Part shown: positions 33,570-44,894 of the stretch, piece after piece
Layout: the number at the start of each line of letters is the position of its first letter
Position numbering within the stretch: the first letter of the stretch is position 1
Assembly (NCBI GenBank): GCA_023053575.1
Contig: JAKZAP010000014.1
Coordinates: 5,890,001-5,954,000 of the forward strand
Origin: Branchinecta lynchi
Taxonomy: Eukaryota; Arthropoda; Branchiopoda; Anostraca; Branchinectidae
Length of the DNA: 64,000 bases
Direction of reading: 5' to 3'
Notes under the pieces: generated by a model
What the model saw: the letters and a program-made list of their open reading frames with translations, nothing else
The model's database searches: none
What the model was told of the DNA's origin: nothing
Made by a program: the position numbers and the translations under genes

Positions 33570-34577
33570 AATTTATTTTTTTATTTATTTTTTTATTTAC
33601 TTATGACCCGCTTTTTGCGTAACAGCGGAGTATGAATAAAATACAAAAGTAAAATATACATATTAAAACACTTAAACAAAACAATATAAATAAACACGAC
33701 AACATTCTTTTCATATAAAAAAAAAAAACACTAAATAGACTTAAAATTTGTACATAGTGACAAGCACATTAATCGGGTTCAGGAATGAAAAACTGGCTAA
33801 GAATTTCATGGGCTGAGAGGGCAGGATGTTTGTGGAGGGAAAATAGATTTGAATGCGAACGAAAAAGTGTATTAATACTATCCTGAACTTTAAAATTCGA
33901 AACCAATTTACGATTACGGAAAGATTTTGGAAGATACATCAGAAATTTACAATACTTAAAAAACAACTTCTCAAATTTTTAACATCTTTTTTCCTTAGGA
34001 TATGGTAAACTCCGGAACAATTGTGGATATATGGGCCGCAAAAACCACTATACAACCCCTTGTGTGAATATTTTCCTCTATTTGGGACCAAACGCCCGAA
34101 CGCCCGTAACCAAATCTAATGGAATTTGATACTGTTTATAAAATAGAGGAGCACGTTAAAGATAATGTGGATTTGAAGGTAAGCCCGAGCCATTTCAGCG
34201 ACTCAGACGAAAAAATAGAAAAAGAACCAATTGCAACAGAAGAGCGCTCAGAGGTTGTTGTGCGACCGAAACAAAGATATTCGCATTTTGACAGATTTGT
34301 CTCAAGTCCGATGTCTGAAAGTTTGTTTGCTAAAATTTTCATATTTTTAGAAAGAGTGGATTTTGTACGGCTGACTAGGAGGATATCATCAGCATACGCA
34401 ATGTAGCTGATCGAAATCTCCTTGAACAAATATGCAGGAAGAAGAGAATCCAAACAATCAGAAATCGCAGACTTAAATATATACGGTGAAAAAACTCCCC
34501 CTTGGCGAACTCCATGGTTCACTGATATATTTTCCGATAAGTATTTACTAGCTGTGTTCATTGCACCTCGGGCTGCC
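33570..34577 (-). mobile_element. Non-LTR retrotransposon (LINE), 5'-truncated, with reverse transcriptase
   Basis: The minus-strand frame 34136-34579 encodes part of a reverse transcriptase: VRQGGVFSPYIF (palm motif with the RQG turn), then IAYADDILL, the catalytic Y-x-D-D box, then a thumb-side LGLTF segment. A second frame, 33769-33966, gives the C-terminal part after stops. The 3' end is A/T-rich (33570-33600). The 5' portion with the endonuclease is missing. It is abutted by R5, so the truncation point is at about 34577. Confidence 0.8.
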
Positions 34578-34885
34578 ATGGTGTTTTGTCACCGGTGTCC
34601 GCTTCTTCTCTTGTAACGCGTTTTTTGGTTCACCGCTGAATAGTGCAAAAACGGCCGAAGTTCTGGGTTTTGCGCGAAACTACAAAATTTTGACGAAAAC
34701 TTGCTAACTAAGCGATAAAGCCGAGCTCCCGAGCAGGTTCTGGTTCGTCCGCACCGGTGAGGTAAAACCGGACACCGGTTAGTTCAAAAACGGGTTATAA
34801 GACTGGTGAGTAGTCACCGGTGGCCTTATAAGAATAACCGGAGACCACCGGTGAGAACTCCTGTGACAAAGAACGCAGCTATAAC
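34578..34885. repeat. Repeat R5 (CACCGGTG-rich), copy 1
   Basis: It matches 59812-60075 in the opposite orientation, including TTTTGTCACCGG, AACGCGTTTTTTGGTT, CGGGTTATAAGACTGGTGAG and GTGACAAAGAACGCAGCT. The ends are weakly inverted (TTTGTCAC type) and there are several internal CCGGTG motifs. Probably a MITE. It lies between a truncated LINE and an R4 copy. Confidence 0.6.
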
Positions 34886-34890
34886 TATAG

Positions 34891-35415
34891 GCGTATTTTC
34901 GCCGTTCCCCGAGGACTCCTGCGGGAATCAAGGGAATGGCGAGAATAGAGTCACTTCACGCGGACTCCGCGCGCGGAAAACAACGAGAGCACTGGAAATT
35001 CTTCCAAAATGGATTTTGTTCGTTTTTTTTTATTCAGGTGACGAAATTAGTTTGGATCTATTTTATTTTTGCCTTTGTTTCTTTTAATTTTTTTATTTTA
35101 TTTTGTGTTGTTATTACTTAAAAACAAAAACTTGTAACCTCGAGGACAAATATGTTTTTTCTTAATATCAGTGTTAGACCATAACCAAATTAATGTCAGA
35201 ACTTCTTATTAACCGAACAAAAAATAAGAACAAAAATAAGAACACTAGCAACTCCCAAAATCTATTCCTACCGACTGAAAGGGAGTCCTTTTTGAGCATT
35301 CCCCGTCCGTTGGGACTTGCGAGAATACAGGGCAGGGAGTGAGTCCCTGGGACAAACAAAAATGCGGAGACTCGTCAAAAGTCCCTGGGGAAACTGGGGA
35401 ACGACGAGGATACGC
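34891..35415. mobile_element. Repeat R4, copy 2
   Basis: It starts GCGTATTTTCGCCGTTCCCC and ends AACGACGAGGATACGC. It keeps the central block that also occurs in the copy at 36088 (TTCCAAAATGGATT). It is decayed relative to 30781-31158. Confidence 0.6.
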
Positions 35416-35870
35416 TTATACCTGACATCGGGAAGTGAACTGTTGAGAAAAATCTGCCTCGAGCAAGGTCATTGTTTATGTAAGCCTGTATGTACTAACA
35501 TTACGGGCAATGTTAGTGGTTTGCAAACTAGGTCAATGATAGCTAGCTGGTGATCGTCGGAAGTGAAGCTGAGGGATACGGGTTCAAATCTAGCTTCAGG
35601 AGCATTTTATTTTTAAATTCACTACTTAATAAATGTTCCAGGGAGCTTTCCTTGATCACCGCCAGAAGCACCAACAATTTGCATAGTACTTCGCGGTTGA
35701 ACAGAAAGTCACCCACTTGTGAACCATTAAGCTTGGTATCCACAGAGCGTGAATATTTCTTGCTTACGACTAACGACGCTCTAGCTGGACAATATCAGAA
35801 ATGGTTGCATAAAATATAAAATATTTAAATATCCTTCCATCCACATACACCTCGCGGTCGACTAGTTGGC

Positions 35871-35901
<31 letters not shown>

Positions 35902-36087
35902 CTGTATTTGAAAGCGATTAAGCCATATGCTACTAGAAGACATTTCCTATAGGAAAAGCCGAAATTGCCGACTAGGCAATTTCAGTTTTTTTTTGTTTTC
36001 CAACTAGCTCGACACCGTTAGAAATTATCCCGCGTTGCCGATCAGTTTGCTTCGATAAAAAATCATGTAGAAGAAAAGTTCTCAATT
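35416..36087. other. No gene recognised; TA microsatellite
   Basis: A TA tract occupies 35872-35897. The frame at 35550-35819 has no recognisable domain. Confidence 0.4.
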
Positions 36088-36591
36088 CGTATTCTCGCCG
36101 TTTCCCGAGGACTCGCGGAATCAAGGGGAACAGTGAGAATAGAGGGAGTCACTCCGAGCGGACTCAACTTACGGAAAACAAAGAGAACACGGGGAATGCT
36201 TCCAAAATGGATTGTGCTTCGAAAAAAAAAAATAGGCCTATGTAGTTGACGAAATTAGTCTGGATCCACTTTATTTTTGGTTTTGTTTATTCTCCTTGTT
36301 TTTATTTAATTTTACATTGCACCAACGCGAGCGAAAATCAATTCCCCTCCGAATATGAAAGGGAATGAAAGGATCTTTAAAAAAAAAAAAAAAAAAAAAA
36401 TGATGAAGAATCGTAGCTGACGTATCCGTTGTAAACATTGTTTGAATAAAAAGAGTCATCTTTAATGATGATGATGATAATCGGAGCATTCCCCGTTCGT
36501 GGGGAGTCACGAGAATACTGGGAGTGAGTCCTTGGGACAGACAAAAACGCAGGGACTCCTCGAAAGGAGTTCTTGGGAAAAGGCGAGAATA
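36088..36591. mobile_element. Repeat R4, copy 3, with Penelope tail inserted
   Basis: It starts CGTATTCTCGCCG and ends AAAGGCGAGAATA. An extra segment (about 36378-36457), a poly-A run followed by a Penelope tail (AGCTGACGTATCCGTTGTAA to TTTGAATAAA), is flanked by ATCTTT on both sides and is absent from the copy at 30781. Confidence 0.6.
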
Positions 36592-36807
36592 GGTATTTAG
36601 CCAACTAGTGCAATATCGTAAGAAATGTCATATCGTATCGGAAATCCCGCATTACCAACTTGTTGGCTACGACGAGGAATCGTGTAAAGAGATTTGTGTG
36701 AAAAGCGGCAACGATCGAAAAACAGTGTGCCACATGTTGCTGTTAATTGTCACTCTTTTACTTTATTTGTTCCACTTTTGTCCTACGCATGACACAAAAT
36801 TCACTCT

Positions 36808-36956
36808 TTTATTCAAACATTGTTTACAACGGATATACGTCAGCTATGATTCTTCGTCATTAACATTTCGGCCCTTCTTGGCAAGGCTCCTCATCCGTTC
36901 CTCATCTCAAATGTTTCAAAGTCAGCTTGAGATCAAAGTAGGCTCAAAGAATATTT
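36808..36956 (-). mobile_element. Solo hammerhead-bearing Penelope unit, 12-bp TSD
   Basis: The 149-bp insertion is flanked by an exact 12-bp duplication AAAATTCACTCT (36796-36807 and 36957-36968). On the minus strand it reads leader (TATTCTTTGAGCC, AGCTGACTTTGAAACA), hammerhead relic (CGGATGA, helix II, GAAA), then tail (GCTGACG to TTTGAATAAA). It therefore contains only terminal sequence and no ORF, yet it inserted as a unit. The core U to G change (CGGATGA) suggests the ribozyme is now dead. Confidence 0.75.
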
Positions 36957-37217
36957 AAAATTCACTCTATTTTAGAAAACGTCAGCAGGTGTCGTTTGTG
37001 TTGTAGTAATTTTTAGCTGCAGCCTGCAACGCTGCTGCCCGAACAGAAGGTTTAGTGGCGACATTTTCAAAAGAAGCATACGAGGTGAGTGCCTACTAAG
37101 CAAAACTTCTGACCGAAAGCAACCATCAACGATCAACCGAGAAGGCAGAAAGACATCTACAGTAAGTGGAACTCAACGCCGTTCAACCCTTATGATGATG
37201 ATGAGCAACTTTTCTGA

Positions 37218-38325
37218 TGTATGTATCTCGGGGGATAAAAAGATGCGTAGCTTACCATCCCAGGTTAAAAATCGTTGAGTGTGATTGTAGGCTACACCAG
37301 TACACTGTCACTCAGAGGCGTTACTAGCGAAATTGTTTGGGTGGGGGACGAGGCATTTACCGACTGGCTGGTGATTTTTCCAACTTTTTCTGCAGAAAAA
37401 ATTACTGTTTTCTACAACAAAAATGGCATTTTTGAAAAAAATCGACTGATTCCGAAAAATCGACCAATTTAAAAAAAAAACAACTGTTTTCATGAATAGA
37501 AATCAAATGTTTTGAGGAAAAATCGTGGCGCTTCACGCAGATTCGGTATTTTTTACAGACTGGCCGACGGCCATGACAGTCATGACGCCTCTGCTGTCAC
37601 TATCATTGAACTGAAGGTTTTAGTTGAACACAAACAATTTTAGTTTATTATATTGGTCAATTTATTTGAGTCTATACATATAGAGCTGAGTAGCCAGCAA
37701 GGTGCAGATCGCATTTACATCTATAAACTGTCCTGTGCACTGTAGGGACAATCAGATCCTATGTTAGATGCTCATCATATGACATTACAGTTTACGTCAT
37801 GGCAGTATGGTACAGATACAGTAGAGGCAGAGTAGAGCAGGAGTAGAGACAGAGGTTTGCTTATGTGAACGTTTGTTGACTTTGGACTTTGCACTTGCTG
37901 TGACTGAAGCTGACTATACTATAGAGCTGAGCCAGAGTAGGTAATGAAGGGTCTCCAAAAAACACCTGAATAGGAAGTTTTGACCTTCATTCTACCATTC
38001 AGCCCAAAACTGTACTATTCACATTTAAGTAACTGTTCAAATTAACATACCTCTACTGTGTCTCTACTGTATTCCAACATAATTTGTATGACACTGCATA
38101 CAGACTGCATTTTCCTGAAGTTTTAGCTTATTTTAGGTTAGCATAGCTCAGTTTAGCTAAGTTTAGCTCGGCATAGGCCCTAGCTAAAGGCCTAGGCTTC
38201 AGAGTCTCCTGTGGCATCACAAAAAAACAAAGATACATATCACTGGAGGTATTTTATCCTCAGTGGGGTGCATATCCTTTTAGGATCTTTTATCCTCAGA
38301 TTTGTGTCAGTATTTGCTCTTCCCT
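37218..38325. repeat. Repeat R2, copy 2
   Basis: It matches 8903-9690 in several blocks (TTAAAAATCGTTGAGTGTGA, CATTTACATCTATAAACTGTCC, GTCTCCTGTGGCATCAC, GGATCTTTTATCCTCAGAT). It includes a hAT MITE at 37313-37593 at a site that is uninterrupted in the first copy. Confidence 0.6.
37313..37593. mobile_element. hAT-like MITE, 8-bp TSD
   Basis: A 281-bp element with ends CAGAGGCGTTACTAGC and, inverted, CAGAGGCGTCATGACTG. The flanking duplication CTGTCACT is exact (37305-37312, 37594-37601). The empty version of this site can be inferred from R2 copy 1. Confidence 0.85.
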
Positions 38326-38611
38326 GGACTTCCCCTAGGTAGGACTATTTTTTTTTAATAGGAGAGGGGTATTGGTCTGGTACTGGTCTTCATTTTGTCA
38401 CTGATTGTTGGCAAAATAGTGTTTTTCTTCCGGTCTTGAATTGTAATCCCAAAATATTTCTGTACGATCTTGTGGAGATAGCTTGAATTTCTAAAGGTCC
38501 ACGATATTGCCATTGGGACGCTGTTTTTATAGCCTATCTATTTATCCTAGCCTAGCCTATGTCGAGCTCAGTAAAGCTCTTATCCTCTGGAGTACACCTA
38601 CCAGAGTAAAC

Positions 38612-38920
38612 CAGGGTTACCCAAAAATGCCCAGTATCAACACAAAGGATCATTGGGCAGTAACGTTTTTACCAACTGTTTTCATTTTTACCAACTGTTT
38701 TTGCAAAACAATGACTGATTACGAAAAATTGACTATTTTTTACGAAAAACCGACTGTTTCCAAGAAAAATCAACTGTTTTAAAGAAAAATTGACTGTTTC
38801 CGAGAAAGAATTCTACAGTTTTACGAAAAATCGTGGTGCTTCACGCCTTTTTTACCAACTGGCCAACAGTATTGGGAGGGTGGGCGTCCCCTCCCCCTCC
38901 CCACCCACGTCGCGCCCCTG
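38612..38920. mobile_element. hAT-like MITE, decayed
   Basis: A left end CAGGGTTACCCAAAAATG, the AACTGTTTT-type tracts and a right end with CGCGCCCCTG match the family at 31591. No target-site duplication is visible, so the left border is approximate. Confidence 0.5.
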
Positions 38921-39720
38921 CTTGAAGTGCTTGAAACCCCAAGGTGCAAGATGAAGAAACGCCCGCTAAGATCCCGATCTACGTCTTCGAAAAGTTGAGT
39001 AGTTTTTCTTAAAGACTATACACGTAATCGGTTTTGCGTCGTATCACCTAGGTTTTATAGTCGGTTTTCATGGGTAGCTTTGGGCCCTCTTGTAATGTCA
39101 GGGTGGGCAGCTGCTCCCCCCCCTAAATGACACTGTGTGCTTCTGTCATTCGAATATGTATTCATTCTCTTGCACGGGTCGGAATGACGAACATTAGTAA
39201 GTAGTTAATAAGAATAAGAGTCTGAAACACACCCAAGATTACTCATTATTATTAGCGGTATTTCGGCCCTCCTTGGAAAGGGTCTTCTTTAGGATCAGGC
39301 TAGAACAAGGAGTAGTACCACTCAAACATGGAGTGTAAAAGAATGAATCAGGTTCAGATATCGAAGATATCGTATAGCGATTGCCGTGTAAACTCGCTTC
39401 GTTTGTTATCCTCTTATATCGGAAAAACATCAAGACCCTAAGAGTAATGCCGTAGAGTATCAGATCGCCTGTGCGCTCAAGGTGATGCGTATAAGCAGAC
39501 GTATTCGTCTAGCGCAGCAAAAATAAAGCCTAGTTGTTATAAAAAAAAAAACTAAAATAATACGTAGACCATAATAAATGAAATCCGACTTGCTTCTTTG
39601 AATAATAAATTAGCATAGTTATGTTGAAATAAAGTTATTATTATCAAGTAATGTTCATGACCTACATAAATTGTTTTAAGAGGTCTCTGTATGAATATGC
39701 CTCTGCATGGCAGAACCAGT
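38921..39720. other. No gene; decayed hammerhead fragment
   Basis: Around 39250-39310 a minus-strand Penelope-like segment keeps helix II and GAAATACC but its core box reads CTAAAGA. The rest is unassigned. Confidence 0.4.
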
Positions 39721-39860
39721 ATGTATGTATGTATATTTATAACCCGTTACATTCAAACTAAACAAGAACGGAGTAAGTCGAAGAAAAAATTAAGAAAAAT
39801 AGAGAGAAAAGACAGCTAGTGACAATGACAAAATATATACAACGCCACAAACGAAAAAAA
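39721..39860 (-). mobile_element. LINE 3' tail fragment
   Basis: It has ATGTATGTATGTATATTTAT followed by AACCCGTTACATTC. This resembles the minus-strand LINE end at 61455 (TTATTTATAACCCGCCATTT) and at 33590. No coding part was recognised. Confidence 0.4.
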
Positions 39861-39929
39861 TCACACAGGAGGGCCAGTTAATCAGTGGTCATCCATTGGG
39901 CACAAAGTATTGGTAAGCAAGGGTGTGCG

Positions 39930-40950
39930 GCCGTTCCAAGAACTTTCTGAACCAGTCTGACTTCTGCCCCATCTCTTCTTCCACTTTCAAGTTCGTTCGA
40001 GTCGAACTAAGGATGCCATTATTAACTCGGCTGAGTTTCTCGGAGGCGTTACTTCCAGTTTCCAGCGATTCAAGGGTGGTCTGTGGGTGGGGTGGATCGT
40101 ACTTTCATTTTATAGCTTACTCGCATAGAAAGTAAATAACATACATAATAAGACAAGAAAAACTTACTGCATGCAAACCATCCATTGATTCCACAGGAAC
40201 ATTCACATTCACTAAACATTTCGTTGTTTGATCTGTATGAATATGCATGTGTGGTATTTTAGTTATATGGATGACAGAAACATTCTGACTTCTCTCCCAT
40301 TTTTTTTTCCACTTTCAAGTTCGTTCCGGTCGAACCGAAGCTCCTTGTTAACGATACTAGTTCGTGAAATTTTTGTCTACCCAAGAGTAGATCTAACGAC
40401 TGAGTCAGCACTATGAATCAATGAATTTATTCCCAGGCATTGTTTTCAAGTTACAGCAAGCCTTATAAAGATTCAAGGATAAAGAGAGGGTAATACTTCC
40501 ATTTTGTAATGTACTATCCGGTTTCAATGGAAAAAAAATAAAACAGTAATAAAAATAATACAAGGAAGACTTACTGCACTTAGGTCTTATCATCCATTAA
40601 TCCCACAGGCTATCATAACACTTTTCGATGTTTCATATATATATAAGCATGTATATGTAATGTTGTAATCATATGCATGTTAGAAGCAGTCTGACTTCTC
40701 CCCCCTCTCCTCTTCCACCCTCGTACCGAATTTGGATCTGACGGCAAAGTCATGGCCGGATTCCGCAAACCCAGACTCATGGCCGGATTCTGTAAACCCA
40801 GACCCAGGTCGTACTTCCGTTTTGTAATCTACTAGCCTATTTCGGTGGAAAGTAATAAAATAATAAGATAATAATAATACAAGGGAGACTTACTACACTT
40901 AGGTCATATCATCCATTAGTTTCACAAGTTATTCACTACACTTTTCGTAA
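39930..40950. repeat. Degenerate tandem array, about 320-400-bp units
   Basis: The motif CATCCATT(A/G)(A/G)TTCCACA occurs at about 40180, 40590 and 40907, the motif TCTGACTTCT at about 39957, 40287 and 40690, and ACTTACT(G/A)CA at 40163, 40570 and 40888. Each unit has an AATAAAATAATA-rich segment. On the minus strand each unit carries a GTAAGT donor-like word, but no shared frame is open, so I do not call exons. Confidence 0.5.
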
Positions 40951-41860
40951 GGACGCGGTCGCTCGACAGTCCGCGAAAGACTAGGGCAGGTATTCCTAGT
41001 CGTTACGCGATTGCGTTTCTCTTGCCGTCGCTGGGATGGCTCGGAAGTCTCCACGGTGTGTGATTGCGACGTTTTTAGACGTCTGGAGCTTCGAAGTCGT
41101 ATAATGAGTTGGCAGCTTAATACGTTTCATTCCTTAAATTCTGTTCCTTCCAACGCCTCAGTAGGCAGGTTTGTCTAGTCAGCAAATTCTTTGGCCGGCT
41201 TGCCACTTCCTGTGTAATTATTAGTGGGGAATACCGTTTCAGGTTCTGCTATTACTGTTAAGATTCCCTCCTACAGTGGGCTTTAGTATCTGTGCATCAC
41301 CGAATTCGGAGAGTTCTTATTCTAAGTTCGGGAAGTTGAAATCCGATGGAGGATTAAAACGCCAGACTACAAAAATACAACAGATTAAATGATCTGAAAG
41401 CAGATTTTTTTTTTTTTTTTACAGTACCGTAAATAGAATAGCTTGCTTGGAGTGTGTTAGCCTTCTGTCTGAAGTAGCCTAATCGTAGTAGGAATGTCAT
41501 TTAAGAAATCGCTAAGCCCCCGAATGTTGCCACTTTTTTTGTGTAATACACAGCGTAACGATTTGGAGTACTTGAACCCTAAGACTAATTCTAGTGCTTT
41601 TAGAGTTCCCTGAAACTAAATTGGGGAAGGAATCTAAATTGAAAATGAGAAGTCAGCTACGATGTTTGTCAGTGATACTTCGGCGCATCTTGGCAAGGGT
41701 CCTCATCAGGCTTTTTAATTTATTTTTCCCAGTCAGCTTGGGCTCAAGGAGTACTTACTTTTAACCTCCTATTAATAACCTTAGTTTTAATAACCCCTTA
41801 TTAGTAACCTCATCACAGTATTTTTCTGGCGATTAAGTGGCTGTCTAGGGTAGTGTACCA
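40951..41860. other. No gene; decayed hammerhead fragment
   Basis: Around 41655-41725 there is a minus-strand Penelope-derived segment with CTGATGA and helix II intact. The GAAA box is followed by G in place of the helix III adenine (GAAGTATC) and helix I does not close. The rest is unassigned. Confidence 0.4.
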
Positions 41861-43278
41861 TTTTTGGGATCCCAAAACGTAAGTGGAGGGATACCTATGA
41901 CATCGCAAAAGTTGTCCGTCTGTCCGTCCGTCCGTCCGTCTGTAAGCACGATAACTCTCGAAGGGAATGAGATATTTTGATGAAACTTGGTGTGAGGGTT
42001 CGTTGGGTTGTCGGACCAGTCAAGTTCGTAGATGGGCTTTGTAGCTCTACATTTAGGGGTGGGGGAGGGGATTCAAATTAAGGGACAAACAAAATATTTT
42101 GAAACAGCTAATGTGATAGTCGATTATGGGGTAAGAAGACATGCTGAACACGATGGGGAAAACCATTTTGTCATCAGACAAGTAGTTCGCCCGGAATCCG
42201 GCCAAAACCGGAAAGTTTGTTGAAAGTAAAAGTTTTATTTGAAGTTGATTAGATGTTCGATTTAGGGGTAGGAAGACATGCTGAAGACGATGGTGAAAAT
42301 TATTTTCTCGACGGACAAGTATTTCGCCCGGAATCCGGCCCAAACCGGAAAGTTTGTTGAAAGTAAAAGTTTTATTTGAAATTGATTAGATGTTCGATTT
42401 AGGGGTAGGAAGACATGCTGAAGACGATGGTGAAAACTATTTTCTCGATGGACAAGTATTTCTCCCGGAATCCGGCCCAAACCGGAAAGTTTGTTGAAAG
42501 TAAAAGTTTTATTTGAAGTTGATTAAATGTTCGATTTAGAGGTAGGGAGACATGCTGAAGACGATGGTGAAAACTATTTTCTCGACGGACAAGTATTTCG
42601 ACCGGAATCCGGCCCAAAGCGGAAAGTTTGTCAAAATTAAAAGTTTTATTTGGAGCTGATTAGATGTTCGATTTAGCGCAAGAAAACATGCTGAACACTT
42701 ATGTGAAAACAAGTTTCTACCCGGACATGTAGTTCGTCCGGAATCCGGCCAAAACCGGAAAACTGTTGGAAGTCAAAGTTTTATTTCTAGTTGATTAGAT
42801 ACGCGATTTAGGGGTAAGAAGAGATGCTGAGTCCCTGTGTGACAATCGTATTTTACCCGGACATATAGTTCGACCGGAATCCGGCTGGAATCGGAAAATT
42901 TGTTATAAGCTAAATTTCTATTTGAAGTTGATTAGATGTTCATTACTGGGGAAAGAAGATACCCTGATTTCGTCTTTGAGCTTTCTTTTTTCGCCGGACA
43001 AGTAGTTCTGGAGTTCGGCCGGAACCGGGAAATTGGCAGAAGTGGCAGGAAGTTTTCGTCAAAACAGATATGACTTATAGGGGTAAACACACATGCTGAA
43101 TCCAAATCTGAACTTGGTTTTCTCAGGTGATTAGCTATTTGGCCTTAATCTGTTTCTGAATTTTAATTGTAAAAATGTTCAAGGAGTCTGGCGAAGACTG
43201 GATCTGGCTAAGACAAGACCCAGTTGTCTGGATCATATATTGGATTTTTGGGATCCCATCGAAACCTTTGGTCTTGTT
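41861..43278 (+). repeat. Repeat R1, seven-unit copy
   Basis: The longest R1 copy. It starts TTTTTGGGATCCCAAAACG and ends AAACCTTTGGTCTTG. Seven tandem units have CCGGAATCCGGCC-type cores at 42191, 42328, 42465, 42602, 42738, 42874 and 43009, so the period is 137, 137, 137, 137, 136, 136 and 135 bp. The first four units are very similar, which points to recent array expansion. Frames within it (for example 42399-42617) repeat the same peptide and are by-products. Confidence 0.85.
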
Positions 43279-43461
43279 TCTTTGTTTGATCTTCGCCTTT
43301 TTTTATTACTCCGTTTATTACACAATGGGTATTTAAATTAATTATTATTATTATTTTCTGTGTCATTAAATGGATAAAGCAGCCAATATTTGCGAGGTCC
43401 TAGTCAGGCCGCAGAGGAGAAGCAAACCGCAGTTATGAATAAGGTGTCTGGCAACTATTAA

Positions 43462-44356
43462 AGTTTAACTGAAAAGGTAGCTTATTTTTATATCTAATAT
43501 TTGAATACACTGAAATATTTTGGCACATCTAAAAGATTTTGTATTTTTTCACCCGGGGCTCTAATAATAACGTTCACTGTGCGCTGCTTGCACGACATCC
43601 TCATATTCATCCAAACACGGAGAATTTGAATTTCAACAAAGGTCTGAATTTCTTGGGCTGAATAATGACATCGGGAAAGTTACGCCTGTAGAAAAGTAGG
43701 GAAACGATTTCAGGATATGTATTGCAGGAATCTGAAGTGTTATTTAACTTTTTGGCAATGGCTTTGGCAGAGGTACACAAATCCGAAAGATAAGTTCATT
43801 CGATGAAATTCATTATCCGTGGGTAAAACGAAGTACCGGAGTGTTGCATGAAGCTGCCCTTACTATGGCACCGCCCACCCCCCAATTGGCCATGGTACAT
43901 GATCCTGCCACCTTGGATCATGAAGCTGCCACCCCCAGAAAAATCATGCAAATTCCAAGAAAACAGCAAATTTTGTTATTTGGAAAAGGTCAAGGAACCT
44001 CTCTGACCAAACAGCTGGCCTCTAACTTCACCATGTAGCAAAATACTATTTTTAGCAAAGTGGGCGACTTCATGATCACTTGGGTGCCTATATTCTTTCG
44101 TGTTCTCCAGCTTAGCCTTGAACAATTACAAGTAAACTATGGTACCAGCAGAAAGTGAAGGTTCTAAGCTTCCTTTCAGGATACTCCACTGAATTTTATC
44201 TCAACCTTTACTCTTTTTCCCTAAGTCATTTCCCAAAAATAGGAGTTTAGGGTGGCGGCTTCACGCAGCACTCCTGTACGCATTTTATCGGGTTTTCAGG
44301 CCTATTTTAGTGATAAGTTATGTGTTACTTGATTGTTGGGTCTCAGCCTTATTCGG
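43462..44356. mobile_element. piggyBac-like MITE R3, inverted copy with insert
   Basis: It starts AGTTTAACTGAAAAGG after TTAA (43458-43461). The far end CTCAGCC...TTCGG is followed by TTAA at 44357-44360. Blocks match 54606-55105 in reverse (TGAATACACTGAAATATT, ATCCGTGGGTA, CATTTTATCGGGTTTTCAGG). The part at about 43848-44265 is extra and unassigned. Confidence 0.55.
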
Positions 44357-44456
44357 TTAACATATAATATCCTAGTTTGGGGAGCTACTTCTTAAGATTT
44401 GCTGGCGGTGAAAGCTAAAGCGGGATTATGTGCACGCGGTAAAAATAGATAATTGT

Positions 44457-44590
44457 CTGCATGTCGATAGCCATGAAATTTATGGGAATCTACCGACTGG
44501 CTCGTGTTTTTTTTTTAGAAAGTCGACTGTTTTTAAGATTATTCGACTGTTTTTCAGAAAAAAATCCACTGTTCTTAAGACGAATTACAA
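44457..44590. mobile_element. hAT-like MITE fragment
   Basis: It has CTACCGACTGGCTCGTG followed by three GACTGTTTTT-type tracts of the CAGAGGCG family. Neither end is complete. A G-run near 44679-44694 may be the other remnant. Confidence 0.4.
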
Positions 44591-44793
44591 TTTTATTATG
44601 TTGGAACCAATTATGGATAGTGCCTTCTCTTCCAGTTTTTCTTTAAATTACAGAGCTGTCTATCTCTTCTATCGGGCGGGGGGGGGGGGGGGGGGCTCTC
44701 CCGCGGCTTTACCTAATCCATACCTAACAGTAAAAAAAAGAATAGAGATCCTAGATTAAACTTTACACAAACGATTGTTTTTGTATGCTTCTT

Positions 44794-44820
<27 letters not shown>
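44794..44820. repeat. Poly-G run of 27
   Basis: An uninterrupted run of 27 G (strand as given). Long G/C runs are frequent in this window, mostly inside MITEs; this one has no obvious element around it. Confidence 0.85.
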
Positions 44821-44824
<4 letters not shown>

Positions 44825-44894
44825 AGCATCTCTTATCTGCAACATGATTGTCAAGTTGTCTTAATGTGTAAGTAGTGAACTGATAGACAAAAAT

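Noticed and set aside
34119..34406. Plus-strand 95-codon frame
   Set aside because: It is the antisense shadow of the LINE reverse transcriptase with its YADD box.
39930..40950. Triplicated coding exon on the minus strand
   Set aside because: The donor-like words are conserved, but two of three units have stops in the frame open in the first.
42053..42617. Three similar open frames beginning MGRIPGEILVRREN
   Set aside because: They are one frame read through successive 137-bp R1 units, and related frames appear in every R1 copy. No sign of a real protein.
41861..43278. Regularly spaced repeats suggesting a CRISPR array
   Set aside because: The whole 137-bp unit is repeated with no unique spacers, there are no cas genes, and the window is eukaryotic. 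It is a minisatellite inside R1.
44794..44820. G-quadruplex regulatory element
   Set aside because: Long G/C runs recur inside MITEs across the window and vary in length. There is no gene next to this one to regulate.
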